Shown here piece after piece: positions 11,976 through 22,782 of a stretch of 64,000 nt of DNA. The notes below the pieces were generated by a model. The model did not search any database, was not told the DNA's origin, and saw nothing but the letters and a program-made list of their open reading frames with translations. The stretch is from Fragilariopsis cylindrus CCMP1102. Lineage: Eukaryota > Bacillariophyta > Bacillariophyceae > Bacillariales > Bacillariaceae. The number at the start of each line of letters is the position of its first letter. Within the stretch, counting starts at the first letter, position 1. Where the stretch lies: contig FMBT01000291.1 in NCBI GenBank assembly GCA_900095095.1, positions 1,178,001 to 1,242,000 on the forward strand, in the 5' to 3' direction. Position numbers and translations under genes: made by a program.

Positions 11976-12367
11976 CTACATCGTCAGTAAAGATTCTTGG
12001 TTCGCACCCTTCGATTTTGTGGTGGTGTCTCTTGAAACCTTGAACAGGCAAAAGAGAGAAAGACAAAAGGCCGATGACACAGCGATGAACCAGAAGTACG
12101 CTGCGAAACTACTCATTGCGTCATAAGTAAACTGACTAGCTTCGCTCAGGAATCCGGACAAAGGATATTCAACCAAAGTCTGTTGAGTCCTACCCAAAGC
12201 AATATCACGGAACGTTGCCGTTTTCATAACCGTTTTAGCCGAAAACTTCATGCACTGCGAGTATCAGTTGTTCGTTAGGTACAGAAAGTAATGATAGTTA
12301 ATGACGGAAATTAAAAATTAGTTGAATAAACTTTTGTGGATTATAGATTGAAAGAAAATACAGACAG

Positions 12368-12414
<47 letters not shown>

Positions 12415-14124
12415 TACCTGATTGACGTTGGTGTAACCAGCATCGTCATAACATTCGAATTTTTCACCAGTTGGACATGCCTCGCCACCCAAATTACGAT
12501 GACGTCGGTCACCGTCATTACAATCATCATCACCATATCCTGAACCATCGGTGTTCTCGATGTCGTAGGCGACGCATGGGTGACAAGTTGTCCAAACAGC
12601 AAAGGCTGAATTCCAACGATCCATCGATTCTGATAGAGATTCTGAAGAGAAATCGTAATCTCCATTATCATTACTGTCGCCACTATTATTGTCGCTTTCG
12701 AGGAAAAAGTTCCCGATCATATTCTCCGTCTGTTCCGTTGTTACAGCGTAATCTTCGACGCATTTAGTATCGGTGTAGAAGCCAATAGAGATCCGACCGT
12801 TGGTCGTCGGTTTGATATTGTAGTAGAGATTGTATTCACCGTCATCGCTCATCTTGCCAGAATCAACACAGCCCTGAGGCCATGACTTTCTAGCATTTTT
12901 CATGAACGCGTATTCCTCATCGGACCATACGCACATACCCTCATGTTTGAATAACTGTTCCATCCAATCATCGTAACTACGATGTTTAAAGAATCCAAGG
13001 ACGGCAAAGGATGTGTCGTCCAGATGACAATCCATCTTGGCACATCGGGAATCGCCATCATCACTGCCATCTGCGTAGGCACAGGCAGAGTCGTCCCAGG
13101 ATTGGGTGTCACGATCCCAATACTGGTACTCTGCAATTCCGCCACCTTCATAATCTAAGTCGACGTACTATGAAAGGATAGACAATGTTTTTCAAAGTCG
13201 CAGAAAGAAGAAAAGAAAAAAGGAACGCAATTAATTATAGGAAGTTGTTAGAGTCAATCTGATAGCCACAACCACATACATACACAAGTCACCGAACAAG
13301 ACAGATATCAAGATACAAATGGGTACTTCAATGATATCCGAATATACTTACCGCGGCCCAAACAACGTATCGTGCGCAACCATCCTCGGTGGTATCCTGG
13401 TCGTTGGATCCGCTGCCCTCCTCGTCATTGTCGACAAAGTTGCAGTCGACCATGAAACCCTACAACACATGTAGAAGGATATTATAGTATATTATAATAT
13501 ATTTATTCGCCGTTGAGATTGTGGAGCGAAAAGAAACAAAACGAAGGAAAGGGTAAGAAAAAATGAAAGTAATATTTTGATTTTGATTTTGGTGAGATTA
13601 TGGAATGGAATGACGAATGACGATATCATTTCACGAAGCAAATAACAACGATACATAGACATTGCAGCTCGAACAAAAACAAACTAAAACACAGTCGCCC
13701 CATTTCCATATACACACGTCAAACGTACCAACATCCTCCACGCTTGTTGATATTCATCGTACTCTGACATACCCTCAACAAATGGTTGGACGCTGTACGG
13801 GTCGAATTGCTCCCACGATCCCGTTGTTTGTTGTTCTTCCTCTGCGTCTTCGAGATTACGAATCCTTGGTGGTGTATTCATGACCGGTATAAACTGAACG
13901 TCTTTCGATGTAGATATCCATTCATTCTTCCCTAAAGAGGACCCGGTGTACTTGTAGAGATCCTCTTCACGAAGGTAGGGTAAATTCTTCTGGCCGCGCA
14001 TCATCGACGATGATGATGATGATGATGATGGTGTTGCCTTCGTCACAGCAATCAATGCTGCTACCATCAACAAGGTCAAAATCAGTCTGTCGCTGCGTCG
14101 ACGAGAATGAAAAAATATCATCAT
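11976..14124 (-). CDS. Type I membrane protein, Cys-rich ectodomain, 4 exons
   Basis: Exons 14124-13729, 13459-13352, 13167-12418 and 12254-11976 are all in phase 0 with GTACGT or GTAAGT donors, giving about 510 residues. The start at 14124 (MMIFFHSRRRSDRLILTLL) was chosen because it puts the signal peptide at the N-terminus; an upstream ATG would bury it. The luminal or external part is acidic and Cys-rich (CAKMDCHLDD, GMCVWSDEE, CVDSGK, CHPCV). One transmembrane helix lies near the end (FAAYFWFIAVSSAFCLSLF), with a short basic tail. I do not recognise a named family. The product resembles the divergently transcribed neighbour at 14.7 kb in layout: signal peptide, Y-x-x-W, aromatic and Cys-rich ectodomain, C-terminal TM. 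The pair are probable paralogs. The last intron contains a CA/TA/CA microsatellite. Confidence 0.8.
12368..12413. repeat. CA-TA-CA compound microsatellite
   Basis: Dinucleotide tract inside the last intron of the minus-strand membrane-protein gene, directly beside its GTAAGT donor. Confidence 0.9.
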
Positions 14125-14745
14125 TTGTTTGATTAAGATGATTGTGTGATTGATGATGACAATATAGTTGGATGATTGTTTTTTCTTGTGAGCAAGATTA
14201 TTTTGGTTCCCTTTTGATATATTTCGCGATGATTTTGACACAGGATACTGTCGTTTCTTTTTTCAAAAGGCGACTATGGTGCTCTCTAGTACAGCTGTAT
14301 TATCATCCGTATTTCCTTCAATAATGATATTCCTTCGACTACTAATACAATACAAAATTGTGTTCTTAAATTAATGTAGGGCGGGGCGGGGTCACAGTTG
14401 TAATTGAGGCACGTGCTCGAAAAGAAATAAATCGCTAACGAAGCTACGGGTTAAATAAAAAATTTATACCCTTCTTACAACGTGCTGTAAATAAGATAAA
14501 GAAAATTCTTTAGTATGATAAATGTATGAATTAATTAGAAATATCACAACCTTGTTTTTAAATAATGCGTTGATACGTTGATACTTCAAGTACTCATAGT
14601 AATAAAAACTTAACGGACACGTCTCGTTTGACTGACTCCGATAGTTTCAACATTCATAAATTTATTTCATAAACTTCCAATCCAATCAAATCCAATCATC
14701 CAATCCAAAAACGATAACACAAAACAAAGTGGGAAAGAAGCAACC
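14125..14745. other. Shared divergent promoter region
   Basis: 621 bp between two head-to-head membrane-protein genes. It is AT-rich with a short GC island (GGGCGGGGCGGGG near 14380). It probably serves both genes; no defined sites can be called. Confidence 0.5.
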
Positions 14746-16254
14746 ATGAAATATATGCAATTCCTCATTTTCTTATGCTCCACTTTCATCAGTGATACGC
14801 TAGCTGGACAGAAGACGTCGGCAGTGTCTGTGAACGAGTTGGGTAGCTTTTGGACCGATTCCGTCGACGTCTTGGATGCTCTAGACGAATACGAGAAGTT
14901 ATGGATCGAACCACATGGGTGTGTATGGTCAGAATGCGCCATTAATGATGCTGATGATGCAGTTATGGGAGACTACCGTGACGGAGATTCGCAATGGTAC
15001 CAGGTACGTGTATCTGATTCATATGTTTTGTATACGACAACGCATCTTCTTTCTTCCTCTCTACTCTCTCTCTCTCTCTCTCTCTCCACACACACACACA
15101 CATTTTTTCTGACATTTATTCTACCAACCCATTTTTTGCAGTACCGTACCCAAAATTTTTGCGCAAACGCAGCGTTTTCTCTATACGGACAAAAAAGGGG
15201 TGACAAAGGTCTATTTTCGTTATTCTCTTGTAGCCAACGTCACTTTATCAATTCGTTCTTCACTTATGGCGGTGCCGACAGTCTCCTAAAGGCAATTGGG
15301 GAAACACCCATCGTTTACTACGATGATGGCGATCAGGATGATAACAATGACGACGGAAGTGGTGGTACATCAGCAAACGCGGCCTGCGTTGAGATCGACT
15401 ACGAAGGTGGTGATACTGACACCGAAAATGATGAAGATGACGAAGATGATGAAGATAATGACAACGAGGGTAGCCAAGACAACAACGACGAATATACAGG
15501 TACGCTAGGTTGCGCCGCTGACGGTAGTTACGTTATTGCCGCCTTCCAATCTTCAAGCTGTGATGGGAATTTTTTCTCGGGAACCATTGATGATTCTTTC
15601 ACCGAGTACAACGAGCAACATTCGAGTATTGGTTGTCACGAAATATATAAATACGGTAACGAGGCTTCGGTTGAAAGTGTTATTGCGTTGTTGGAAAGCT
15701 CTTGGAGTTGTGACATACAATTGTATCCAAATGGTTGCCCAGATCCGTTCGGGCAGAAAGAAAAATTCGATTACGCTCTACGAACTGTGGCCCATGGTGG
15801 AAATCCTACAAGAGCGTACCAGAACATGATGATCACCAACCCCCTACATATCGCTACATGGGTGGTGTTGGCGTTAACTGCGATCACATTCATCATTGTG
15901 TACCTTAAGAAGAACAAAAAGCGTACTCTGTCTAAGGGTGGAAATAACTTTACGGGATACTACCGTGTGCTAAAGGAGGATATCATCAACGGTTGGGAGG
16001 GTTTCGTGGGATACTTGAAGGGTAATGTGTCGAAAAAACCACGAGGAAGAAAGGTTGGCAGTGGTTCTGTTGTAGGGGAGAAAAAGAAATCTCGAAGCAG
16101 CAGCAAGAGCAGCAAGAGCAGCAAAAGCAGTAAAAGCAGTAAAAGCAGCAAAACAGGTGTCCTCAAAACAATATCCAGCAGCAGAAAGAGTTTAATGGAG
16201 AAAGACAAGAAAGACGCAGGAAGTGAGGAAGAAGATATTGCTACAGGAATCTGA
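14746..16254 (+). CDS. Type I membrane protein with Ser/Lys tail, 2 exons
   Basis: Exon 1 is 14746-15003 (CAG|GTACGT) and exon 2 is 15142-16254 (TTTTTTGCAG|TAC), giving about 456 residues. Signal peptide MKYMQFLIFLCSTFISDTLA. The ectodomain has conserved-looking Cys and aromatic residues (GCVWSEC, NFCANAAF, FSLFSCSQRHF) and a long Asp/Asn stretch. A TM helix (IATWVVLALTAITFIIVYL) is followed by a strongly basic cytosolic tail with repeated SSK units. The 138-nt intron is a multiple of three and has no in-frame stop, so its retention would insert 46 residues containing a CT/CA-encoded SLSLS-THTH run. The family is not recognised. Orientation and layout suggest paralogy with the minus-strand gene at 12-14 kb. 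Confidence 0.82.
   Translation: MKYMQFLIFLCSTFISDTLAGQKTSAVSVNELGSFWTDSVDVLDALDEYEKLWIEPHGCVWSECAINDADDAVMGDYRDGDSQWYQVRVSDSYVLYTTTHLLSSSLLSLSLSLSTHTHTFFLTFILPTHFLQYRTQNFCANAAFSLYGQKRGDKGLFSLFSCSQRHFINSFFTYGGADSLLKAIGETPIVYYDDGDQDDNNDDGSGGTSANAACVEIDYEGGDTDTENDEDDEDDEDNDNEGSQDNNDEYTGTLGCAADGSYVIAAFQSSSCDGNFFSGTIDDSFTEYNEQHSSIGCHEIYKYGNEASVESVIALLESSWSCDIQLYPNGCPDPFGQKEKFDYALRTVAHGGNPTRAYQNMMITNPLHIATWVVLALTAITFIIVYLKKNKKRTLSKGGNNFTGYYRVLKEDIINGWEGFVGYLKGNVSKKPRGRKVGSGSVVGEKKKSRSSSKSSKSSKSSKSSKSSKTGVLKTISSSRKSLMEKDKKDAGSEEEDIATGI
15061..15105. repeat. CT-CA compound microsatellite in intron
   Basis: CT repeats followed by CA repeats within the single intron of the plus-strand membrane-protein gene. 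It is comparable with the CA/TA tract in an intron of its divergent neighbour. Confidence 0.9.
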
Positions 16255-16757
16255 CTTTGCGTAGTAGAAGAGGGGAATGAGCAGTCCATCGTTAGGGCGA
16301 CTTTTTGTTGAGCAAATATGTATCAATTTTTCTTAAATGTTTGTGTATACGGTATCTGTCTGTAATGCAAACATAAAAGTCAAGTGTATTTGTATTAATA
16401 TAACAAATGTGATCAGTAGTTAAACAATACTATCTTATAGTACCATGATGTGATTTCTTTCTTCTACTAACTAGTAATGAATTCTAGTAGTCCATACTAT
16501 ACTGTAGCAGCATTATCTATGATAGTAGCTACGATGTACTACAGTAGTGCTCAATAATTCTGATATTATTTAATTATTCAAGTTTACAAGCACGACTAAA
16601 TGCCTTGCTTTGTAATCTCAAGAGTTTTTCACACATTTTTATTCCACGCATGAAAAAACATGCCCGTCTGTCGTCCGGCGATCTGTAAACATCCGATATT
16701 TGAAAAATCAACAATACACTGTACAGTAAGTAAAAGTTCACAACAACAAGATTGAAC
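16255..16757. other. Intergenic region
   Basis: About 500 bp between two plus-strand genes. It is AT-rich with many short TAGTAC-like words and no credible gene. It should contain the upstream gene's 3' UTR and the THOC1 promoter. Confidence 0.5.
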
Positions 16758-19547
16758 ATGCATCATAAGTTCACTGTCATCTGTGGACGAAAGTGGAGAT
16801 ACGGCTATAGACAATACAAAAAGACAAAATCGACATTCGACACAGTGGGAACGGCAGGAACTAAAAACAAAGCCATGAACCATATTCAGCCCACGGACGT
16901 TGATTATATTGACTCGATCGAGGACCTTTTTTTCAAATCGGTGGCGCAACAAGTAATTATTACCGACGCTCAACAAGGCGGTGCTGCGGATGAGACTAAT
17001 CGGCGATTGGAAGATCTAGAGATTGGCGTAAGAAAAAAATTATTTGAATTATTGCAGGAAAATGAAAAGCTACAGTGTAATGATCATGACGAAAATGACA
17101 TAAAAGAAAGCGATAATAACGAGATTGCGGATGTGATTGGTACCTTTTGGAAGTCGACATTAGACCTTTGTCACCATATAGTTCATCATGCGTCATCTTC
17201 GTCCTGTACTAGGTATGACAATATGGCAAGTTGTCGGAGATTACCCTTCTTACTACTATCTGACTGCTTAGAGGGCTTACCATCACTCGAAGATACACAG
17301 AAATTCTGGATTAACTATGTAGAACCTGTATTGGTCGATACACTGTTTGGAGATAAATTTTGGTGTCAATTGACTGAAACAAACAACAGCAAGAAAATAT
17401 CCTTACCAAGTAGCCACTTGCCATTTCTGAAGGTTACTAATCAATTCCTCAAGCGATTAGAATACTCTTCGGATAATGCTGTTAGAGTTGAATGGAAGGG
17501 ACGGATCTTATGGGCTTTATCGAAAGGATTTTCGATCGCGGATAAGTCGGCGATGAAATCGTGGGGAAATTTTCATACCACCAATGCGACTGATTTTGAA
17601 AGCAAAGAAGAATTTGACAAGGTTCTAAGAACAAATATAGCCTCCTCTACAAATACTTCTACTACTTCTGTAGTCGAATACAATATATACGAGGCTTTTT
17701 GGTACTTACAAAACGATTTCGCAAATCCTAGTAAGATTCAAGTTGGAGAATTTATCAAGAAACTTCGACTGATTTTAGCGGCTATGGAATCCGCAACAGC
17801 GTCTGGAAGTGGCTGCAAGGTGTCGAAAATCGTCACGTCGAGGACAATCCACTCTAAACAAGTGAAATATTTGACCTCTTCGGCATTATTGCCTTCCCAA
17901 ATGAATGATCCTTCATTCCGTTCAAGCGTTTTGACACAATTTTTGATTGTTGCCTCGCATCTAGGTGCCGAATCTCCACCCCTTAAAAATGCGCTTGCCA
18001 GTCTTCTCGTACGTGCACGCAAGCTCTTACAGAATGATCATCCACATCTTCACAAAATTTTATGGGAATCCATCCTAGCGACTGGTAGAGAAGATGATTG
18101 GCGTCAATGGAAAAAACAAAAATGTTTATCAAAGGTTTTTGCACCGAATTTCAAACGAAAAATCCATCTCGACCTTGGTGATGCCGTTGATGTCATAACC
18201 AAAAGTTCAAGCAAAAAAAGACGATCGCTAGACTACCCATTAGGTGATACTACTACTTTGGACAATGAAAATGCGACCAGTGAAGGGATGTTTACCTCGT
18301 CATCCCACAATTTTTTAGACCGAACAATACCCAAAGATTTTAATGAGAAAATACCAACATTGGAGCAACATTTGGAACTTTATGTAGACGCTCTCGACCC
18401 TGATTCGGGCATTGAAGACGAGTACCATCCAAAGAACAACTCCTTGTTTACTTGGAGAGCTATGCGGTTGTACGCTAAACACCAATTGCCACTTATGAGT
18501 CAATGTCGGAAACCTGCAGATCTCGAGAAGATCACCAGAGAATGGTACCGAAATTCGCACGGAAAGGACATCCCGGGTGAAATGCCATCTTCGGAACTAT
18601 CGGATGATGATGATGATTACAAGAAAATTGCAACTACAGTTGATGAAGACGATGATGGTGAGAACGTAATTGACAGTAGTGACGCGGATGTAGAAATGAA
18701 AGATGACAAAGCTCAGAAAGGAATAGGAGATATGCCAAGTACCAAAAAGGATACAGACGATAACGACGAGGCAGAAAATAATATCGATATGGATGAAAGC
18801 ACAGACGTGAAAATTGAAATTTTATCAGAGAAGAATGGCCTACAACTTGATGTAACTAAGATGAATAAACAAGATACGAACGATCATGAAAGAAAAGGAG
18901 AAAACGAACTGGAAAAAACAAAAAAAGAGAATCCGAGTGAAAGTACGGTAAAAGAAGAGGATTCCGATCAGCGAAAGCAAACGACGAATATCTCTGAGAC
19001 TTCTTCCAAGCCTAAAGATACAGGAAAATCCAATGGAGATCAGGGCAGCAATAAAGGCCGGAAAAATAATAAAGGACAAGAAAAACCTCCCCCTCGAGAG
19101 GATAAGAGTGAACGACGAGGCAATGATGGGGGAAGAAACAGTCAAGAACGCGGAAGACGCGACGATGGACCACCCCCAAGACGGAATAGAAATGAAGAGA
19201 CTCAGCAATCACGAGGTGGGGGACGGTCCGGTGCCGATGCTTCGTACAGAGGAAGACAACCAGACGGTCCAACTCCGAGAGGAGGAGGTGGACGATACGA
19301 TGACGACTATAATGGCGATAGCAATAGACAAAATGGCAGAGGCGAAAGGTATAGTGGAGACGGAAGTAGTGGGACAGGTGGCAGAGAAAATTTTCGGGGC
19401 AACAGCGGTGGTGGCGGTGGTGAAAGAGGCGGCGGAGGCGGTAGAGATGACCATCGTAGTGCAGATAGAAGCGGAGACCGTAATAATAGATCTCGTGGTA
19501 GTGGTAGCGGCGGTGGAGGCGGTGGAGGCAGTAGACGACGGCGTTAG
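16758..19547 (+). CDS. THOC1: THO complex subunit 1 (THOC1/HPR1) with RGG tail
   Basis: Intronless, about 929 residues from the first ATG (16758). The middle matches THOC1: YNIYEAFWYLQNDFANPS, KYLTSSALLP, LTQFLIVASHL, and DDWRQWKKQKC aligns with the human NWNSWKNEGC segment. THO couples transcription elongation with mRNP packaging and export in the nucleus. After about residue 610 the protein becomes acidic, then Lys/Glu-rich, and ends in a long Arg-Gly-Gly and poly-Gly tail (about residues 780-929) with RGGGRSG and RGGGGRY type repeats. Animal THOC1 instead ends in a death domain, and the yeast protein has no RGG tail that I know of, so this RNA-binding tail appears lineage-specific. AATAAA lies about 35 bp after the stop. 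Confidence 0.88.
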   Translation: MHHKFTVICGRKWRYGYRQYKKTKSTFDTVGTAGTKNKAMNHIQPTDVDYIDSIEDLFFKSVAQQVIITDAQQGGAADETNRRLEDLEIGVRKKLFELLQENEKLQCNDHDENDIKESDNNEIADVIGTFWKSTLDLCHHIVHHASSSSCTRYDNMASCRRLPFLLLSDCLEGLPSLEDTQKFWINYVEPVLVDTLFGDKFWCQLTETNNSKKISLPSSHLPFLKVTNQFLKRLEYSSDNAVRVEWKGRILWALSKGFSIADKSAMKSWGNFHTTNATDFESKEEFDKVLRTNIASSTNTSTTSVVEYNIYEAFWYLQNDFANPSKIQVGEFIKKLRLILAAMESATASGSGCKVSKIVTSRTIHSKQVKYLTSSALLPSQMNDPSFRSSVLTQFLIVASHLGAESPPLKNALASLLVRARKLLQNDHPHLHKILWESILATGREDDWRQWKKQKCLSKVFAPNFKRKIHLDLGDAVDVITKSSSKKRRSLDYPLGDTTTLDNENATSEGMFTSSSHNFLDRTIPKDFNEKIPTLEQHLELYVDALDPDSGIEDEYHPKNNSLFTWRAMRLYAKHQLPLMSQCRKPADLEKITREWYRNSHGKDIPGEMPSSELSDDDDDYKKIATTVDEDDDGENVIDSSDADVEMKDDKAQKGIGDMPSTKKDTDDNDEAENNIDMDESTDVKIEILSEKNGLQLDVTKMNKQDTNDHERKGENELEKTKKENPSESTVKEEDSDQRKQTTNISETSSKPKDTGKSNGDQGSNKGRKNNKGQEKPPPREDKSERRGNDGGRNSQERGRRDDGPPPRRNRNEETQQSRGGGRSGADASYRGRQPDGPTPRGGGGRYDDDYNGDSNRQNGRGERYSGDGSSGTGGRENFRGNSGGGGGERGGGGGRDDHRSADRSGDRNNRSRGSGSGGGGGGGSRRRR

Positions 19548-20008
19548 GGGAACTCGTATAATATCAGCTTATTTGACACACAATAAAATAAAAAGCATCA
19601 AATAACATAATAATACAATATATATCATTTATTACAAACATTCGCCGCCTACTAAGAAGTGTGAAGTTTTTCGATTAAATCAAGTCCCGAGTCAATATTT
19701 CACTAGTTTGTTCTTTTTCCGTTTCAAGTGTGATTCATTCCTTCATAGCATGTACGGTATGTTATAGCGCTTGTGTGTTATATTATTCGATCTTGCCACG
19801 ATCCGATGCTCGTTTCGATCTTGCCGATCGGTGATCATAAATTTTTTTATGACCTAAGAACCGGTCCGAAGCACGAAGCCTCTCACGTTATCAATTTAAT
19901 CTAATTTGACAACAACTATCGAACCATAAAACATAAAAAGAAAATCCAAGTCAAGAAGCTCGTCTAATATAACACGCTCACTAACTCTACTAATTCGACT
20001 ATAATATA
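19548..20008. other. Intergenic region
   Basis: 461 bp between THOC1 and the cyclin, both plus strand. Contains AATAAA near 19581 and a short palindromic word pair around GATCTTGCC (19790-19830). No gene seen. Confidence 0.5.
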
Positions 20009-20911
20009 ATGGACACAGAATCATCATCCTTCCTGCTACTACGTGCTAGCTTGCTTGCTATGTTGCAGCAGGAAAAAAATTGGTATGCAATAAAGAATTA
20101 TTTTCAAGAAAATCGTTCTTCAGAAAATTCCGAAGGAAATCCCGTCGACGCTGATGCGAGACAACAAATCGCCCAATGGTGTATGGATATAATGGATGCC
20201 TGTGATTTTTCAAAAGAATATGCTGCAGTGACAATGTCGTGTCTAGATAGATTTGTTTCTACACGAGACGGTCGTGAAGTATTATTGGATCGATCGCAAT
20301 ATCAATTAGCAGCATTAACGGCATTGTATATTTCCATAAAGGTACATTGTCCTCAAGCCTTATCAGTAGATCTTGTAGCAAAATTGTCTCAGGGCACGCA
20401 CGGGAAAAACGATATTGAAGCCATGGAACGGAGAATGCTAAATGCGATTCAATGGAGAATAAATCCTCCAACAGCAATGGATTTTGTACGTATCTACCTA
20501 GATATGATTGCCTCGAAAAGTACTGCTCTTGATCAACATGCACAAGATGTAATTATTGAGCTGGCGGGTTACCAAGCTAGTCTTTCAGTCCTACAATTTG
20601 ACATTGTAATAACTAATGCATCAACAGTTGGGGTGGCGTCGCTTTTGAACGCCATTGAAAGTATATACACGGATGATAGGGAATTATGTGATAGTATATA
20701 CGACATTATCTTACCATATGTTGACATTGATCCAAACTCTATTGAAAGACTACAATCACTACAACAACAACTGTACAAATCAATAAATTTTGAACAAACC
20801 AGCATGAAACTCATGTCAAAGGAGAAATCTTCCTCGTGCGAGTACTCTACAAAAAAGAGGTTGCACAGAGATTCATTCACGGAATCTCCACGATCGGTAG
20901 CACAGCAATAA
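20009..20911 (+). CDS. Cyclin, small diatom-type
   Basis: Intronless, 300 residues. The N-terminal cyclin box fold spans about residues 45-165: RQQIAQWCMDIMDACDFS, the CLDRF segment, LAALTALYISIKV and the MERRMLNAIQWRINPPT helix, which is the usual cyclin box end. A second helical repeat follows to about 255, and the tail is Ser/Lys-rich. Short cyclins of this kind form large expanded sets in diatoms (dsCYCs) that respond to light or nutrients; that grouping is inferred from size and wording rather than alignment. Role: regulatory partner of a CDK. No destruction box is evident in the N-terminus. Convergent with the HA-repeat gene. Confidence 0.86.
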   Translation: MDTESSSFLLLRASLLAMLQQEKNWYAIKNYFQENRSSENSEGNPVDADARQQIAQWCMDIMDACDFSKEYAAVTMSCLDRFVSTRDGREVLLDRSQYQLAALTALYISIKVHCPQALSVDLVAKLSQGTHGKNDIEAMERRMLNAIQWRINPPTAMDFVRIYLDMIASKSTALDQHAQDVIIELAGYQASLSVLQFDIVITNASTVGVASLLNAIESIYTDDRELCDSIYDIILPYVDIDPNSIERLQSLQQQLYKSINFEQTSMKLMSKEKSSSCEYSTKKRLHRDSFTESPRSVAQQ

Positions 20912-21181
20912 GACCCTGCTAATAGTGCAAAAGTTCTCATTGTAAATTACTGTTGCTAAATTATTCTTTTATTATATGACATACTATTCAATAGCTAGCT
21001 AGGTTTGACATCATAGTACATACTCTCTGTAAAAAATTACACTGAAACAGTTCTTAGTAATTCAAAATTGTTGAGTTATAATTTACATCTCTAACGGCCT
21101 AATAGCTACTGAAAATGCTGTGTGGTCGAGAGACTATATAAAGGCATGATAAGCAAAATCGTTGAAAGCGGAATGTTTTTA

Positions 21182-22782
21182 TTATTTGCCTTGGCATCGA
21201 CGTCCACGTTTGGGTTCCCAGTTGAAACCTAATGCGTCCAGTTGTTGTCGACGAGCATCGCTATTCTTTCCTTTCAAGTAATTTCCCTTAACTCGAATGT
21301 CGCGTAGCCTTTGACCGAGTGGAACACCCCAAAGACATTCTGTTTGGTTGTATTTATGATGTTGGAAGAACACATGGATGTAAAAGAATGAATCTGTTAG
21401 TGAAATATTTCTCTAAAAAAATACATAATATAAAACTTCTACTACCAAGCACACTCAATCACGGTGTGACATATTACAAACTTACCAGGCCACGGCCAAG
21501 CATCATCACTACCCATAACAAGCGATGCAATACGACGAGGTGGTGCTGGAACTACAAACTTCGATGGAACATCTAAAGAGTTGTTGTTCATTTGCGAGTA
21601 CACAGCCGCAGCATGGACTACTTCCAACCAACGTAAATTGTTGTTGCTGCCACCGGTAATGTAGAAGCCGTAATCCGCTAGTATCTTGAGCCGATGCGGA
21701 TGTCCCTTAATATACAATTCCTTTTGACGAATTTGAGTGCAGCGTTCCCCAAGTCTGTAACCCCATAACTCGTTAGGCCAGCGACTACTTCTTGGGACGA
21801 TATACTGAGATGGCACCTTAACAGCAATTGTGTCATGATGCTGCTCTATTCGACCGAAGAGTTGCAGTGCGATGCAAAACTTCGTAAATCGTAATTCTTG
21901 AACATCCCAGACAAACCCAATAGCATCTAGCTGCTTTCGTCTGGAAAAAGCATTGGGATTATTTCCGCTAAGATGATCACCTCTATTTCGAATTTTGTAT
22001 ACTGAGTTGCCAAGAGAAATCCCCCAACATGCCTTAGACCATCGATTATCATCATATGGAACGGTAAAATTAGATGGGACCAAGACATTCCCATTCAAGG
22101 CTTTATACATAATTAAACTTTCCAAAATTAAATTCCATTCAGGTTGTAATCTCTCCCATACGAATCCCATTTTGTTCAATTCACTAACACGATCGGGTTG
22201 TTCCTTTATGTGCTCCTGCCACCATCTCATATTGTATACGGTTCCTGCCAGATCCAAACCGTGCCAAATAGTGGGATAGCACGAATTTTCAGGGACCGGA
22301 TACCGTCGTGGTAGTACGAGATGGGAATGTTCATTGTAAAAGGCTTGTAATGCTTGGATGGTAAGTTCATATGGAAAATTTGTCCCATTGGAATAATAGG
22401 AACTCATAACGGAACTTGAATCAGTATTTTTGCACCTGCTGTCAACCCTAATTGTTTCGCTCTTCGGCGGTACCATTGTTGACAACGATCGTCTCCCTAC
22501 AATTCGTTGCTCGGTTATATCATCGTCATCAAGACAGGTCTCGGTATTAATTGTTCCCCCATCTTGAAGTTGGGGCTTTTTCCTGGCATGTCGATTTTTA
22601 AGTATTTCTTGGACTCTTTGGTGGTCTTGAATCGAGACGGTGGCAGATGAAGATTTCCACCCAGACGGCAACGATTGTTGTTTCTTATTTGAACCTTTTG
22701 CTACCATTGCAGTAACTACGGTCGATAGGAAAATGAATACGATGAAAAGTCGCAGTCGCAACATCATCATCATCATCATCAT
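21182..22782 (-). CDS. Secreted helicase-associated (HA) repeat protein, 2 exons
   Basis: Exon 1 is 22782-21486 (CCTG|GTAAGT) and exon 2 is 21339-21182 (after AAACAG), about 484 residues. A signal peptide (LRLRLFIVFIFLSTVVTA) follows a run of seven Met codons from a CAT repeat; the true start within that run cannot be fixed. The protein has at least four helicase-associated domain repeats, each with a core like LWGxxLGxxxxxIR: IWHGLDLAGTVYNMR, CWGISLGNSVYKIR, LWGYRLGERCTQIR, LWGVPLGQRLRDIR. Each is followed by a hxxLxxhGFxW end (ELNKMGFVW, QLDAIGFVW, QLDALGFNW). HA domains are abundant in stramenopile genomes without an attached helicase, and their role is unknown. The intron falls inside the fourth repeat. 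Confidence 0.85.
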
